Source: Pseudomonas defluvii
GTDB taxonomy: Bacteria; Pseudomonadota; Gammaproteobacteria; Pseudomonadales; Pseudomonadaceae
Direction of reading: 5' to 3'
Length of the DNA stretch: 40,922 nucleotides
Assembly (NCBI RefSeq): GCF_001695625.1
Contig: NZ_MBPN01000042.1
Coordinates: 1 to 40,922 of the forward strand
Positions 1-8,374 of the stretch are shown here, piece by piece. Both the position numbers and the translations under genes were made by a program. A model generated the notes under the pieces. The model ran no database searches. It was not told where the DNA came from and worked only from the letters and a program-made list of their open reading frames with translations. Numbering within the stretch: position 1 is the first letter of the stretch; every line of letters begins with the position of its first letter.

Positions 1-751
1 CAGCAAAAACAGTACTTGGAGAGGCGCTTGGGGTGCCATTCCGTTCGTCCACTTTTTCTTTAACGGATGTTTCACCGGTGCGCAAAAAGGGGTTCGTCAG
101 CTTCTCCAGTGCCAGCGTGGAGGGTAATGTGATGCGATCGTGTGCTCGAAACTGGGTAACGTCGGCGAAGCGTTGGGCAATATGCGGGTTTTGTGGTTCC
201 ACCGCACAGGCAAAGCGCAGGTTGCTCAGGGTGTATTCATGTGTGCAATAGACCAGCGTCTCGGCTGGCAGGGCTGCCAGGCGTTGCAGTGACTGGTGCA
301 TTTGCTCGGCAGTGCCTTCGAACAGGCGACCGCAGCCAGCGGCGAATAGCGTGTCGCCGCTGAACAGTAGCGGTGTTGGTGTCTGGCTACTGTAATAAGC
401 AATATGCCCCAGTGTATGACCGGGCACTGCCAACACCTGGAACGTCAGGCCCAGCACGTGCAGGCGGTCGTTGTCGTTCAGGGCCAGGTCGCGGGCCGGG
501 ATTGGCTCTGTAGCCGGGCCGCACACCCGGGCGCCGGTGGTCGCCTTGAGCGTTTCGATGCCGCCGACATGATCGTGGTGGTGGTGGGTGATCAGAATGT
601 CGCTCAACTGCCAGCCAGGGTTATGGTCGAGCCAGGTGAGCACGGGGCCGGCGTCCCCCGGATCGACGACCGCACAACGGCGGCTGGCAGGGTCCTGCAA
701 CAGCCAGATGTAATTATCGGAGAAAGCGGGCAGGGCATCGATCTGTATCAT
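1..751 (-). CDS. gloB: Hydroxyacylglutathione hydrolase (glyoxalase II), C-terminus cut by window edge
   Basis: This is a glyoxalase II of the metallo-beta-lactamase fold, which hydrolyses S-lactoylglutathione to D-lactate and glutathione in the cytosol, the second step of methylglyoxal detoxification. Reading from the ATG at 751 gives 250 residues with no stop before the left edge. The family is about 255 residues long, so only a few residues are missing. The binuclear-metal motif THHHHDH is at residues 55-61 (ligands H56, H58, D60, H61), followed by VPGHTLGH, the bridging aspartate in SGDTLF, and CTHEYT. The C-terminal substrate-binding part ([12 protein letters not shown] onward) is intact up to the edge. 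The gene diverges from the methyltransferase-like gene at 834 with an 82-bp gap. The gloB / methyltransferase / rnhA / dnaQ order is a recognised Pseudomonas neighbourhood. Confidence 0.95.
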   Translation of the reverse strand, partial: MIQIDALPAFSDNYIWLLQDPASRRCAVVDPGDAGPVLTWLDHNPGWQLSDILITHHHHDHVGGIETLKATTGARVCGPATEPIPARDLALNDNDRLHVLGLTFQVLAVPGHTLGHIAYYSSQTPTPLLFSGDTLFAAGCGRLFEGTAEQMHQSLQRLAALPAETLVYCTHEYTLSNLRFACAVEPQNPHIAQRFADVTQFRAHDRITLPSTLALEKLTNPFLRTGETSVKEKVDERNGTPSASPSTVFA

Positions 752-833
752 GGTGCGATTCGCCAAGCGTGGGACATTGGTGCATCTTAGAGGCTATGGG
801 GTTCCACGAGAACCCGGCAAGCGGGAGAGGGCT

Positions 834-1592
834 ATGACCGACAAAGCGTTCGCTCAGGCTGATCCGGACTGGCTTGAGCTGATCAGTCTGGCGAGAGACT
901 GGTTCGGCGGGCCATTGGGGCAGTTGTTGCTCAAAGAAGAGCAGCGGCTGCTGGAGGAGGAACTGGGGCGTTACTTCGGTGGCTACCTGGTGCATTACGG
1001 CCCTTGTGCCGAGGCTCCGCCCAATGCGCCGCAAGTGCAGCGCAATGTGCGCCTGGGCGCGCCGTTGCCAGGGGTGGAGATTGTCTGTGAAGAGCAGGCC
1101 TGGCCGTTGAGTGAGCACGCCGCTGATGTGGTCGTGCTGCAGCATGGGCTGGACTTCAGCCTTTCGCCGCACGGCCTGCTGCGCGAGGCCGCCAGCAGCG
1201 TGCGCCCTGGTGGGCATTTATTGATCGTCGGTATCAACCCCTGGAGTACCTGGGGAGTGCGTCATTTCTTTGCCCATGATGCCTTGCGCAAGGCGCGCTG
1301 CATCTCGCCCTCTCGCGTCGGCGACTGGTTGAACCTGCTGGGCTTCGCGCTGGAGAAACGCCGCTTCGGGTGCTATCGTCCGCCGCTCGCTTCCGCCGCC
1401 TGGCAACAGCGCCTGGAAGGCTGGGAGCGCTTGGCCGGCCGATGGCAGGGTGTCGGCGGTGGTGTCTACCTGTTGGTAGCGCGCAAAATGGTGGTTGGCC
1501 TGCGGCCGCTGCGCCAGGAGCGTCGCGAACCCATGGGCAAGTTGCTGCCCCTTCCGATGGCCAAGGTCAACCGACGCAATTCCGAACCCTGA
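834..1592 (+). CDS. Class I SAM-dependent methyltransferase-like protein
   Basis: This 252-residue protein resembles the C-terminal half of a class I methyltransferase of the Methyltransf_11 type. The part I recognise is a post-I to motif II/III stretch: SEHAADVVVLQHGL near residues 95-108, then SVRPGGHLLIVGINPWS, typical of beta-strand 5 and its following loop. The usual glycine-rich motif I (DLGCGxG) is not visible; the equivalent region reads GRYFGGYLVHYGPC. SAM binding is therefore unusual or lost. The ATG at 834 is preferred over an in-frame ATG at 750 because GGGAGAGG precedes it at a good distance and the upstream extension would overlap the gloB start. The homologous gene sits between gloB and rnhA in other pseudomonads. 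Its substrate is unknown. Confidence 0.75.
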   Translation: MTDKAFAQADPDWLELISLARDWFGGPLGQLLLKEEQRLLEEELGRYFGGYLVHYGPCAEAPPNAPQVQRNVRLGAPLPGVEIVCEEQAWPLSEHAADVVVLQHGLDFSLSPHGLLREAASSVRPGGHLLIVGINPWSTWGVRHFFAHDALRKARCISPSRVGDWLNLLGFALEKRRFGCYRPPLASAAWQQRLEGWERLAGRWQGVGGGVYLLVARKMVVGLRPLRQERREPMGKLLPLPMAKVNRRNSEP

Positions 1593-1634
1593 GCGTGCAG
1601 GCTCGGGGGCAATTACTGATGAAAAAGGCTGTAC

Positions 1635-2081
1635 ATGAGCGAAAGCGTCGAGATCTACACCGATGGTGCCTGCAAGGGTAACCCTGGCCCCGGTGGCTGG
1701 GGCGCCCTGCTGATTTGCAAGGGTGTGGAAAAGGAGTTGTGGGGGGGCGAGCGCGAGACGACCAACAACCGTATGGAGTTGATGGCCGCCATCCGTGCGC
1801 TGGAAGCCCTCAAGCGCAGTTGCGAAGTGTTGTTGGTCACCGACTCGGAATATGTCATGAAGGGCATTAACGAGTGGATGGTCAATTGGAAGAAACGCGG
1901 GTGGAAAACCGCTGCCAAGCAACCGGTGAAGAATGCCGACCTGTGGCAGCAGCTTGACGAACAGGTCGGTCGGCACCAGGTGACCTGGAAGTGGGTGCGC
2001 GGCCACACTGGCCATGACGGCAACGAGCGGGCCGACCAGTTGGCCAACCGCGGTGTCGACGAAGTGCGCGGTCTGCGCTGA
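1635..2081 (+). CDS. rnhA: Ribonuclease HI
   Basis: RNase HI cleaves the RNA strand of RNA-DNA hybrids, removing R-loops and Okazaki primers in the cytosol. The protein has 148 residues, the usual length. The catalytic acidic residues are at the E. coli positions: D10 ([15 protein letters not shown]), E48 (NNRMEL), D70 (VTDSEY) and D134 (NERADQLA), with the catalytic loop histidine H124 ([10 protein letters not shown]). The basic protrusion ([17 protein letters not shown], about residues 84-100) is also present. It lies 42 bp after the methyltransferase-like gene and 139 bp before dnaQ on the same strand. The rnhA-dnaQ pairing is common in gammaproteobacteria. Confidence 0.97.
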   Translation: MSESVEIYTDGACKGNPGPGGWGALLICKGVEKELWGGERETTNNRMELMAAIRALEALKRSCEVLLVTDSEYVMKGINEWMVNWKKRGWKTAAKQPVKNADLWQQLDEQVGRHQVTWKWVRGHTGHDGNERADQLANRGVDEVRGLR

Positions 2082-2142
2082 GCGTAAATCGGTCCGGCAA
2101 ATGCCTGGGAGCTGAGGTAGAATTCCCGGCTTTCCCAATTGA

Positions 2143-2191
2143 GCACCCTGTCACTGTCGGCTTGGCCGGATCAGCGACGGGGTGCGGTTTT
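2143..2191 (+). terminator. Possible terminator/attenuator hairpin between rnhA and dnaQ
   Basis: GCACCC at 2143-2148 pairs with GGGTGC at 2180-2185, with further GTC/GAC pairing just inside, and is followed by GGTTTTC. The loop is long (about 30 nt), so stability is uncertain. It could end rnhA transcripts or act in the dnaQ leader. The TAGAAT-like hexamer at 2118-2123 may be a dnaQ -10 box, but I see no convincing -35. Confidence 0.35.
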
Positions 2192-2220
2192 CTAGATGTG
2201 CGCGGCAGGAGATCACCGGC

Positions 2221-2970
2221 GTGGAGATGCATAACAACAGGTCGGTAGTGCTGGATACCGAAACCACCGGTATGCCGGTTACCGACGGTCACCGGATCAT
2301 CGAGATCGGTTGTGTCGAGGTGATTGGTCGGCGTCTGACGGGCCGCAACTTCCACGTTTACCTGCAACCGGATCGGGAGAGTGACGAGGGCGCTATCGGC
2401 GTTCACGGCATCACCGATGCGTTCCTGATTGGCAAACCGCGCTTTGCCGAAGTCGCCGATGAATTCTATGAATACATCAAGGGTGCGCGGCTGATCATCC
2501 ATAACGCGGCGTTCGACGTTGGTTTCATCAACAACGAATTCGCCTTGGCCGGTTACGCCGACCGCACTGACATCACCCAATACTGCGACGTGCTCGACAC
2601 CCTGATGATGGCGCGGGAACGTCATCCGGGGCAACGCAACAGCCTTGATGCCTTGTGCAAACGCTACGGTATCGACAACTCCGGCCGCGACTTGCACGGC
2701 GCGTTGCTTGACTCCGAGTTGCTGGCAGACGTCTACCTGGCCATGACCGGCGGGCAGACCAGCCTTTCGTTGGCTGCCGACGGTGCTGAAGACAGTAACG
2801 GCAACAGCATTCAGGGCAGCGAAATTCGTCGGTTGCCGGCTGATCGTCAGCCTGGACGAATCATTCGGGCTAACGCCAGCGAGCTTGAAGCCCATCTTGC
2901 CCGCCTGGAAGCGATCGCCAAGTCCGCGGGTGGTCCGTCGTTGTGGCAACAGATGAACGAGGCGAACTGA
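2221..2970 (+). CDS. dnaQ: DNA polymerase III epsilon subunit (3'-5' proofreading exonuclease)
   Basis: Epsilon removes misincorporated bases as part of the Pol III core, where it binds alpha and theta. DEDDh exonuclease motifs are visible: Exo I in VLDTETTGMP, Exo II in IIHNAAFDVGFINNEF, and Exo III with the catalytic His in DLHGALLDSELLADVYL. The C-terminus, after a variable linker (about residue 185 onward), carries the alpha-binding tail ending in AKSAGGPSLWQQMNEAN. I place the start at GTG 2221 because AGGAGAT (2207-2213) lies about 7 bases upstream. ATG 2227 is the alternative and would remove two residues. An upstream in-frame GTG at 2182 would add 13 poorly conserved residues. It is followed by ldcA after 85 bp, as in P. 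aeruginosa. Confidence 0.95.
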   Translation: MEMHNNRSVVLDTETTGMPVTDGHRIIEIGCVEVIGRRLTGRNFHVYLQPDRESDEGAIGVHGITDAFLIGKPRFAEVADEFYEYIKGARLIIHNAAFDVGFINNEFALAGYADRTDITQYCDVLDTLMMARERHPGQRNSLDALCKRYGIDNSGRDLHGALLDSELLADVYLAMTGGQTSLSLAADGAEDSNGNSIQGSEIRRLPADRQPGRIIRANASELEAHLARLEAIAKSAGGPSLWQQMNEAN

Positions 2971-3055
2971 AGTCGTTCCTGCACACTGGCGGCAACCTTC
3001 TAACCTGTGAAGTGAAAGGCTCTTCGGGCCTGTCGTTTCCGGGGTGGGGTGGCGC

Positions 3056-5311
3056 ATGTACAAGGATCTTAAGTTTCCCGTTCTGATCGTTCACCGCGAT
3101 ATCAAGGCTGATACGGTTGCTGGCGAGCGCGTACGCGCCATTGCCCAGGAGCTGACGCAAGACGGCTTTGCGATTCTTTCGGCGGTGGATTACGCCGAAG
3201 GACGTTTGGTGGCGTCCACTCACCATGGCCTGGCGTGCATGCTGATCGCTGCCGAGGGTGCCGGGGAGAATACTCACCTGCTGCAGAACATGGTCGAGCT
3301 CATTCGCCTGGCGCGGCTGCGTGCGCCACACCTGCCGATCTTTGCCTTGGGCGAGCAAGTGACGCTGGAGAATGCGCCGGCAGAAGCCATGAGCGAGCTG
3401 AACCAGCTGCGCGGTATCCTCTACCTTTTTGAAGACACGGTACCGTTTTTGGCGCGGCAGGTGGCACGGGCTGCGCACAATTACCTGGACGGGCTGTTGC
3501 CGCCGTTCTTCAAGGCATTGGTGCAACACACTGCGCAGTCCAACTACTCCTGGCATACGCCGGGTCACGGCGGCGGCGTGGCGTATCGCAAAAGCCCGGT
3601 GGGCCAGGCGTTCCACCAGTTTTTCGGTGAAAACACCTTGCGCTCGGATCTCTCGGTGTCGGTGCCGGAGCTTGGCTCGCTGCTCGATCACACCGGGCCA
3701 CTGGCTGACGCTGAAGCGCGGGCTGCGCGCAACTTTGGTGCGGACCACACCTTCTTTGTGATCAACGGCACCTCTACGGCCAACAAGATTGTCTGGCATG
3801 CGATGGTCGCTCGCGATGATCTGGTGCTGGTTGACCGCAACTGTCACAAGTCAGTGTTGCACGCCATTATCATGACCGGTGCAATCCCTTTGTACCTGTG
3901 CCCTGAACGCAACGAACTGGGCATCATCGGGCCGATCCCGCTGAGTGAATTCAGCCGCGAGTCGATTCAGGCCAAGATCGACGCCAACCCGCTGGCGCAG
4001 GGCCGCGCGCCGAAGGTGAGAATGGCCGTGGTGACCAACTCGACCTATGACGGCCTGTGCTACAACGCCGAGCTGATCAAGCAGATGCTCGGCAACAGTG
4101 TCGAGGTGCTGCACTTCGACGAAGCCTGGTATGCCTATGCGGCGTTTCATGAGTTTTTCGCCGGGCGTTTCGCCATGGGAACGTCACGCAGTGCGGACAG
4201 CCCGCTGGTGTTCAGCACCCATTCGACCCACAAATTGCTGGCAGCCTTCAGCCAGGCTTCGATGATCCATGTGCAGGATGGCGGGGCTCGGCAGTTGGAC
4301 CGAGACCGTTTCAACGAAGCGTTCATGATGCATATTTCCACGTCGCCGCAATACAGCATCCTGGCGTCGCTCGACGTGGCGTCGGCGATGATGGAAGGCC
4401 CGGCCGGGCGTTCTTTGCTACAGGAAATGTTCGATGAAGCGTTGAGCTTCAGGCGGGCCCTGGCCAACCTGCGCACGCATATCGCCGCCGATGACTGGTG
4501 GTTCAGTGTCTGGCAACCACCACGGGTCGAAGGTGCGCGGGCGGTGGCTACTGCTGACTGGCTGCTGCAGCCGCAGGCCGCATGGCACGGGTTTGGCGAG
4601 GTGGCCGATGACTATGTGCTGCTCGATCCGATCAAGGTCACGCTGGTCATGCCGGGCCTGACTGCGGACGGTGCGCTGGGCGAGCACGGGATTCCGGCGG
4701 CCGTGGTCAGCAAGTTTCTCTGGGAGCGAGGGCTGGTGGTGGAAAAGACCGGGCTCTATTCCTTCCTGGTGCTGTTTTCCATGGGTATTACCAAGGGCAA
4801 GTGGAGCACCTTGCTGACCGAGCTGCTGGAGTTCAAGCGCAACTACGACGCCAATACCGACTTGCTCGAAAGCCTGCCGTGCGTGGCAAACCTGGACCCG
4901 TCGCGTTACCAGCGGTTGGGCCTGCGTGACCTGTGTGACCAGTTGCACGACTGTTACCGCAGCAATGCCACGGCCAAGCAACTCAAGCGTTTGTACACCC
5001 GTTTGCCAGAGGTGGTCATGAAACCGGCCGACGCCTACGACAAACTGATCAGGGGGGAGGTGGAGGCGGTGCCCATCGACCAATTGATCGGGCGTATTGC
5101 CGCCGTCATGTTGGTGCCGTACCCGCCGGGCATACCCTTGATCATGCCGGGTGAGCGCTTCACCGAGGCGACACGCTCAATCATCGACTACCTGGCCTTC
5201 GCGCGGGCTTTCGACACCGGTTTTCCCGGCTTTGTCGCGGACGTGCATGGGCTCCAGCATGAAGACACCGCCCAGGGGCGGGTCTATACCGTCGATTGCA
5301 TTACGCCCTGA
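3056..5311 (+). CDS. ldcA: Lysine decarboxylase (Orn/Lys/Arg decarboxylase, class III PLP fold)
   Basis: A 751-residue PLP enzyme matching the Pseudomonas LdcA family. It decarboxylates L-lysine to cadaverine, in P. aeruginosa as part of lysine catabolism and polyamine metabolism. The order is an N-terminal wing/REC-like domain (residues 1 to about 130, MYKDLKFPVLIVHRD), the major PLP domain with FVINGTSTANKIVWH and the Schiff-base lysine K393 in STHSTHK, the aspartate-containing FDEAWYAYAAFHEF strand, and a C-terminal domain with LVPYPPGIPLIMPGE. The start at ATG 3056 matches the family N-terminus; an in-frame start 12 bases upstream is less likely. GGGGTGG precedes it. It converges with the small gene at 5318, leaving only 6 bp. 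Specificity for lysine rather than arginine or ornithine is inferred from family and synteny. Confidence 0.93.
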   Translation: MYKDLKFPVLIVHRDIKADTVAGERVRAIAQELTQDGFAILSAVDYAEGRLVASTHHGLACMLIAAEGAGENTHLLQNMVELIRLARLRAPHLPIFALGEQVTLENAPAEAMSELNQLRGILYLFEDTVPFLARQVARAAHNYLDGLLPPFFKALVQHTAQSNYSWHTPGHGGGVAYRKSPVGQAFHQFFGENTLRSDLSVSVPELGSLLDHTGPLADAEARAARNFGADHTFFVINGTSTANKIVWHAMVARDDLVLVDRNCHKSVLHAIIMTGAIPLYLCPERNELGIIGPIPLSEFSRESIQAKIDANPLAQGRAPKVRMAVVTNSTYDGLCYNAELIKQMLGNSVEVLHFDEAWYAYAAFHEFFAGRFAMGTSRSADSPLVFSTHSTHKLLAAFSQASMIHVQDGGARQLDRDRFNEAFMMHISTSPQYSILASLDVASAMMEGPAGRSLLQEMFDEALSFRRALANLRTHIAADDWWFSVWQPPRVEGARAVATADWLLQPQAAWHGFGEVADDYVLLDPIKVTLVMPGLTADGALGEHGIPAAVVSKFLWERGLVVEKTGLYSFLVLFSMGITKGKWSTLLTELLEFKRNYDANTDLLESLPCVANLDPSRYQRLGLRDLCDQLHDCYRSNATAKQLKRLYTRLPEVVMKPADAYDKLIRGEVEAVPIDQLIGRIAAVMLVPYPPGIPLIMPGERFTEATRSIIDYLAFARAFDTGFPGFVADVHGLQHEDTAQGRVYTVDCITP

Positions 5312-5317
5312 ATGGGC

Positions 5318-5536
5318 TCAGGGGATGCGGATGATCTCCACACCGCTTTGCACCAGTTCAAAGCGGTCCTCACCCAGGTGGTTGACCCGGTCACCGATCG
5401 CCAGGCGGTAGGTGGTAACGGGGAGCGAGGCGGCAGTTCCATCGGCCTGCAGGGTAGATTCCTGGAACTCATGTACAGGGTAGATACGTCCTTCAGCATC
5501 CCGTGCATGAAATTGTCCGACCAGTACTGCTGTCAT
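5318..5536 (-). CDS. Small conserved hypothetical protein
   Basis: A 72-residue protein I cannot assign to a named family. It is soluble-looking with no membrane segment: VLVGQFHARDAEGRIYPVHEFQ at the N-terminus suggests short beta strands, and the C-terminus is VQSGVEIIRIP. An AGAGG at a somewhat long distance precedes the ATG at 5536. It is encoded convergently to ldcA with 6 bp between the stops, so no terminator fits between them. Its codon use looks like that of its neighbours and the frame is clean, so I consider it real. The position next to ldcA does not establish a functional link. Confidence 0.7.
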   Translation of the reverse strand: MTAVLVGQFHARDAEGRIYPVHEFQESTLQADGTAASLPVTTYRLAIGDRVNHLGEDRFELVQSGVEIIRIP

Positions 5537-5683
5537 TTAACGTGCAACCTCTGAAATAAAAATGCGCTGTCAGCCATAGACCGCTGTAACTGCGGGGAGT
5601 TTTGCCAGTGTAGAAAAAAACTGAGGAGCTGCACTGATCGTCTATACCTAAAATTCCCTATGTTTTTCAGGTTGGAGAGCGCT

Positions 5684-6238
5684 ATGAGTCCGGTCTATTC
5701 AGTTGCGGTGCTGGTGGGCAGCCTGCGTAAGGAGTCCTTGAATCGCAAGGTCGCTCGCGCGCTTGCCGAGTTGGCGCCCCCCAGTCTCAAATTGAGTATT
5801 GTCGAAATTGGCGGGCTGGCGCTGTACAACGAAGACATTGATGGCACGCCACCCGCTGCCTATACGGCTTTTCGTGAGCAGATTCGCAATAGCGATGCAC
5901 TGTTGTTTGTGACACCTGAGTACAACCGTTCGGTCCCAGGTGTGCTGAAAAACGCCATTGATGTGGGTTCACGGCCCTACGGGCAGAGTGCCTGGAGCGG
6001 CAAGCCGGGCGCGGTAATCAGTGTGTCGCCGGGTGCGGTGGGGGGCTTTGGTGCCAACCATCATTTGCGCCAGTCGCTGGTGTTCCTCGACGTACCTTGC
6101 ATGCAGCAGCCCGAGGCATATGTAGGCGGGGCGGGGAGCCTGTTCGATGAACATGGCAAGCTTTCGGAGAAAACCCGGCCGTTTCTGCAGGGGTTCATTG
6201 ACAGCTATGCGCGCTGGGTCGCGCTGCATCAGCGTTGA
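5684..6238 (+). CDS. NADPH-dependent FMN reductase / chromate-quinone reductase family
   Basis: A 184-residue flavodoxin-like reductase of the NADPH-dependent FMN reductase family (relatives include ChrR and YieF-type quinone and chromate reductases). It probably reduces FMN or quinones with NADPH, protecting against oxidative stress. Family signatures are VLVGSLRKESLNRKVARAL at the N-terminus (FMN phosphate loop), LLFVTPEYNRSVPGVLKNAID near residues 75-95 (flavin and dimer contacts) and SVSPGAVGGFGANHHLRQ. ATG 5684 is chosen over an in-frame ATG at 5660 because GGAGAG lies 5-10 bases upstream and the family starts here. It is monocistronic and converges with phnX, with a strong hairpin between them. 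Confidence 0.9.
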   Translation: MSPVYSVAVLVGSLRKESLNRKVARALAELAPPSLKLSIVEIGGLALYNEDIDGTPPAAYTAFREQIRNSDALLFVTPEYNRSVPGVLKNAIDVGSRPYGQSAWSGKPGAVISVSPGAVGGFGANHHLRQSLVFLDVPCMQQPEAYVGGAGSLFDEHGKLSEKTRPFLQGFIDSYARWVALHQR

Positions 6239-6244
6239 GGTGAG

Positions 6245-6267
6245 GCCGGCTCCTTTCAGGAGCCGGC
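6245..6267. terminator. Hairpin between convergent FMN reductase and phnX genes
   Basis: A perfect 10-bp stem, GCCGGCTCCT (6245-6254) with AGGAGCCGGC (6258-6267), and a 3-base loop, sit 7 bp after one stop and 10 bp from the other. There is no T-run on either side, so it may work as a bidirectional RNA 3'-end stabiliser rather than a strict intrinsic terminator. Confidence 0.6.
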
Positions 6268-6276
6268 ACTGCGCAG

Positions 6277-7104
6277 TCAAACCGCTTGCGGCATCTCACC
6301 TCGGGCCAGACGCTGGTTGATGTCAGCGATCACGCCGGGTAACTCATTGATAGTGTCGATCAGGTAGTGCGGGCGCGAACCTTCGAACATCGCATGAATG
6401 CGTTTGCGCTCGGCTTCCAGCGTGTTCGGGTCGAGGGCGCGATAGCCTTCGTAGGTCAGGCCCAGGGCGTTGCCGGAACAGACCAGGGCGACGGTCCACA
6501 TGCCGGCGCGGCGGCCTTCGAGGATGCCTGGCACGGTGTCATCGACCTTGACGCATGCAGCGACGTCGTCGATGCCCAAGGCAATCACGTTGGCCAGCGC
6601 TTGCGCCGGCCAAGGGCGTCCATTAGGGGTTTCGTCAGTGGCCACTACGTGGTCGGCAACATAGCCGTTCTTTGCCGCCAGTTCGACCACCTTGTCCATC
6701 ACCACTTTCGGATAGCCCGAGCACGAGCCGATCTTCAGGCCGTTCTGACGCAGGCCGGTGAGGGTGTCCAGCGCGCCGGGGATCAGTGCCGAATGCACGG
6801 CGATCTTCTCGATCTGCAGCGGCATGAAACGCTGGTAAATGGCGGTCACGTCATCATCGGTCGGGGTGCGTCCGAACACCTTGCGGTAGCGCTCGGCAAT
6901 CTGCGGTTGGTCGCAGAGGGTGCGGATATGGTCCCATTTGCCCATGCCCATCGGGCCGCGGGCTTCCTCGATAGAAACCTCGACGTCGAACTCGGCAAAG
7001 GCTTCGACGAAGATCTGCGTAGGTGCAAAGGAGCCAAAGTCGACCACGGTGCCGGCCCAGTCGAGGATCGCGGCTTGCAGGTGTGTTGGGTTTTTGTAGT
7101 TCAT
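6277..7104 (-). CDS. phnX: Phosphonoacetaldehyde hydrolase (phosphonatase)
   Basis: A haloacid-dehalogenase-superfamily enzyme that breaks the C-P bond of phosphonoacetaldehyde, giving acetaldehyde and phosphate, the second step of 2-aminoethylphosphonate use. It is 275 residues, the normal length. The nucleophile is D15 in [15 protein letters not shown], and the characteristic Schiff-base lysine of phosphonatases is K56 in [12 protein letters not shown] (the cap domain). Later HAD motifs are [13 protein letters not shown] (motif II) and [19 protein letters not shown] (motif IV, Mg2+ binding). AAGGA precedes the ATG at 7104. It is downstream of phnW with a 48-bp gap on the same strand and is almost certainly co-transcribed with it. 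Confidence 0.97.
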   Translation of the reverse strand: MNYKNPTHLQAAILDWAGTVVDFGSFAPTQIFVEAFAEFDVEVSIEEARGPMGMGKWDHIRTLCDQPQIAERYRKVFGRTPTDDDVTAIYQRFMPLQIEKIAVHSALIPGALDTLTGLRQNGLKIGSCSGYPKVVMDKVVELAAKNGYVADHVVATDETPNGRPWPAQALANVIALGIDDVAACVKVDDTVPGILEGRRAGMWTVALVCSGNALGLTYEGYRALDPNTLEAERKRIHAMFEGSRPHYLIDTINELPGVIADINQRLARGEMPQAV

Positions 7105-7152
7105 CGGTGAATTCCTTGATCGGTCATGCCATCGGGCGGATTGAAAACGGCT

Positions 7153-8262
7153 TCAGATATCCAGCACTTCCATTTCGCGCAGCACTTCGGCAATGGCGTT
7201 GACGGCGGCGCTCATGCCGTCCGGGCCAACACAGCCGATGCAACCGACGCGGAAGGTTTCCACTTGGGTGAGCTTGCCAGGGTAGAGGATGAACCCCTTG
7301 GCCTTGACCCGCTCGTAGAAGTCTTTGAAGGCGTAGCGTGCATCACGAGGGGCGTGAAAGGTGACGATGATCGGTGCCTGGATGTCTGCCGGCAGGAAGC
7401 TGCGCAGGCCAATGGCGGCCATGCCATCGAGCAGGGTTTTGCAGTTGCTGGCGTAGCGCTGATAACGAGCGGGCAGGCCACCTTCCTCGTTGTACTGCAG
7501 CAGGGCTTCATGCAGGGCCGCGACCACATGGGTGGGCGGGGTGAAGCGCCATTGGCCGGTCTTGGCCATGTAGCTGTGTTGATCGTGCAGGTCCATTGCC
7601 AGGGAATGCGAGTTGCCTTCGGCAGCGGCCAGCGATGCCTGGTTGGCGAATACGAAGCCCATGCCCGGCACACCTTCCAGGCACTTGCCGGAAGCGGCGA
7701 TCAGGGCATCGAAGGGCACTTCGCTGGCGTCGATCGGCAAGGCTCCAAACGAACTCATGGCATCGATGATCAGGCGCTTGCCGTGGTTGGCGACGACCCG
7801 GGCGATGTCGGGCAGCGGGTTGAGAATGCCGGTACTGGTTTCACAATGAATCAGCGCCACGTGGGTGATGCTGGCGTCGGCTTGCAGCAGGCGGTCGACA
7901 TCGGCAGCCGTGGTCGGCTCGTCTTCTGCGGTTTCGAACGTGCTGTAGGCGCGCCCTAGTACTTTGCAGATTTTTGCCAGGCGCTGGCCGTAGGCGCCGT
8001 TGATCAGTACCAGCACTTTACCGTCGCGCGGTACCAAGGTACCGATGGCTGCTTCCACGGCGAAGGTGCCGCTGCCTTGCAGGGGAACGCAATGGTGTGT
8101 CCCGGCGCCGTTGATGATGGCCAGCAGTTGTTGGCACAGGCTGGCGGTCAGTTGGTTGAAGTCACGGTCCCACGAGCCCCAGTCCACCAGCATTGCTTGC
8201 CGTGTACGGGCCGAAGTGGTCAGGGGGCCAGGGGTCAGCAGGATCGGAGCGGCAGTACTCAT
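7153..8262 (-). CDS. phnW: 2-aminoethylphosphonate--pyruvate transaminase
   Basis: A class V PLP aminotransferase that converts 2-aminoethylphosphonate and pyruvate to phosphonoacetaldehyde and alanine. It has 369 residues from ATG 8262, starting [20 protein letters not shown]. The PLP lysine is K193 in [17 protein letters not shown] and the PLP-ring aspartate is D167 in [10 protein letters not shown], both at the positions known from the Salmonella enzyme. A longer in-frame start at 8313 would add 17 residues that lie in the regulatory region, so I reject it; GAGGACC lies upstream of ATG 8262. It forms the first gene of a phnW-phnX unit and diverges from a LysR regulator. No phosphonate transporter gene is present in the window. 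Confidence 0.97.
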   Translation of the reverse strand: MSTAAPILLTPGPLTTSARTRQAMLVDWGSWDRDFNQLTASLCQQLLAIINGAGTHHCVPLQGSGTFAVEAAIGTLVPRDGKVLVLINGAYGQRLAKICKVLGRAYSTFETAEDEPTTAADVDRLLQADASITHVALIHCETSTGILNPLPDIARVVANHGKRLIIDAMSSFGALPIDASEVPFDALIAASGKCLEGVPGMGFVFANQASLAAAEGNSHSLAMDLHDQHSYMAKTGQWRFTPPTHVVAALHEALLQYNEEGGLPARYQRYASNCKTLLDGMAAIGLRSFLPADIQAPIIVTFHAPRDARYAFKDFYERVKAKGFILYPGKLTQVETFRVGCIGCVGPDGMSAAVNAIAEVLREMEVLDI

Positions 8263-8374
8263 GGTGGTGGTCCTCACAAACTGTGGGCTGAAGGTACGGG
8301 GCTTAAGTTGCAATTCCGCGCGCCATCAATCAAATTGTTTGTTGTTATGCCAACTATAAGTGGGGCCGATACTG
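8263..8374. promoter_or_regulatory. Divergent phnW / LysR control region
   Basis: This 112-bp gap separates phnW from the divergent LysR gene, the usual arrangement for a LysR operator. An AT-rich, partly dyad-symmetric stretch (ATCAAATTGTTTGTTG, about 8328-8345) is a candidate LysR site, and TATAAG (8354-8359) could be part of a -10 box toward the LysR gene. Both are weak inferences from sequence alone. Confidence 0.45.

Noticed and set aside
1882..3063. A 393-codon open frame on the minus strand opposite rnhA and dnaQ
   Set aside because: It is antisense to two conserved genes, its translation has no recognisable motif, and long antisense frames are common in GC-rich DNA.
2870..3847. A 325-codon open frame on the minus strand opposite ldcA
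   Set aside because: It overlaps fully with confidently assigned genes and has no family features; it is a shadow frame.
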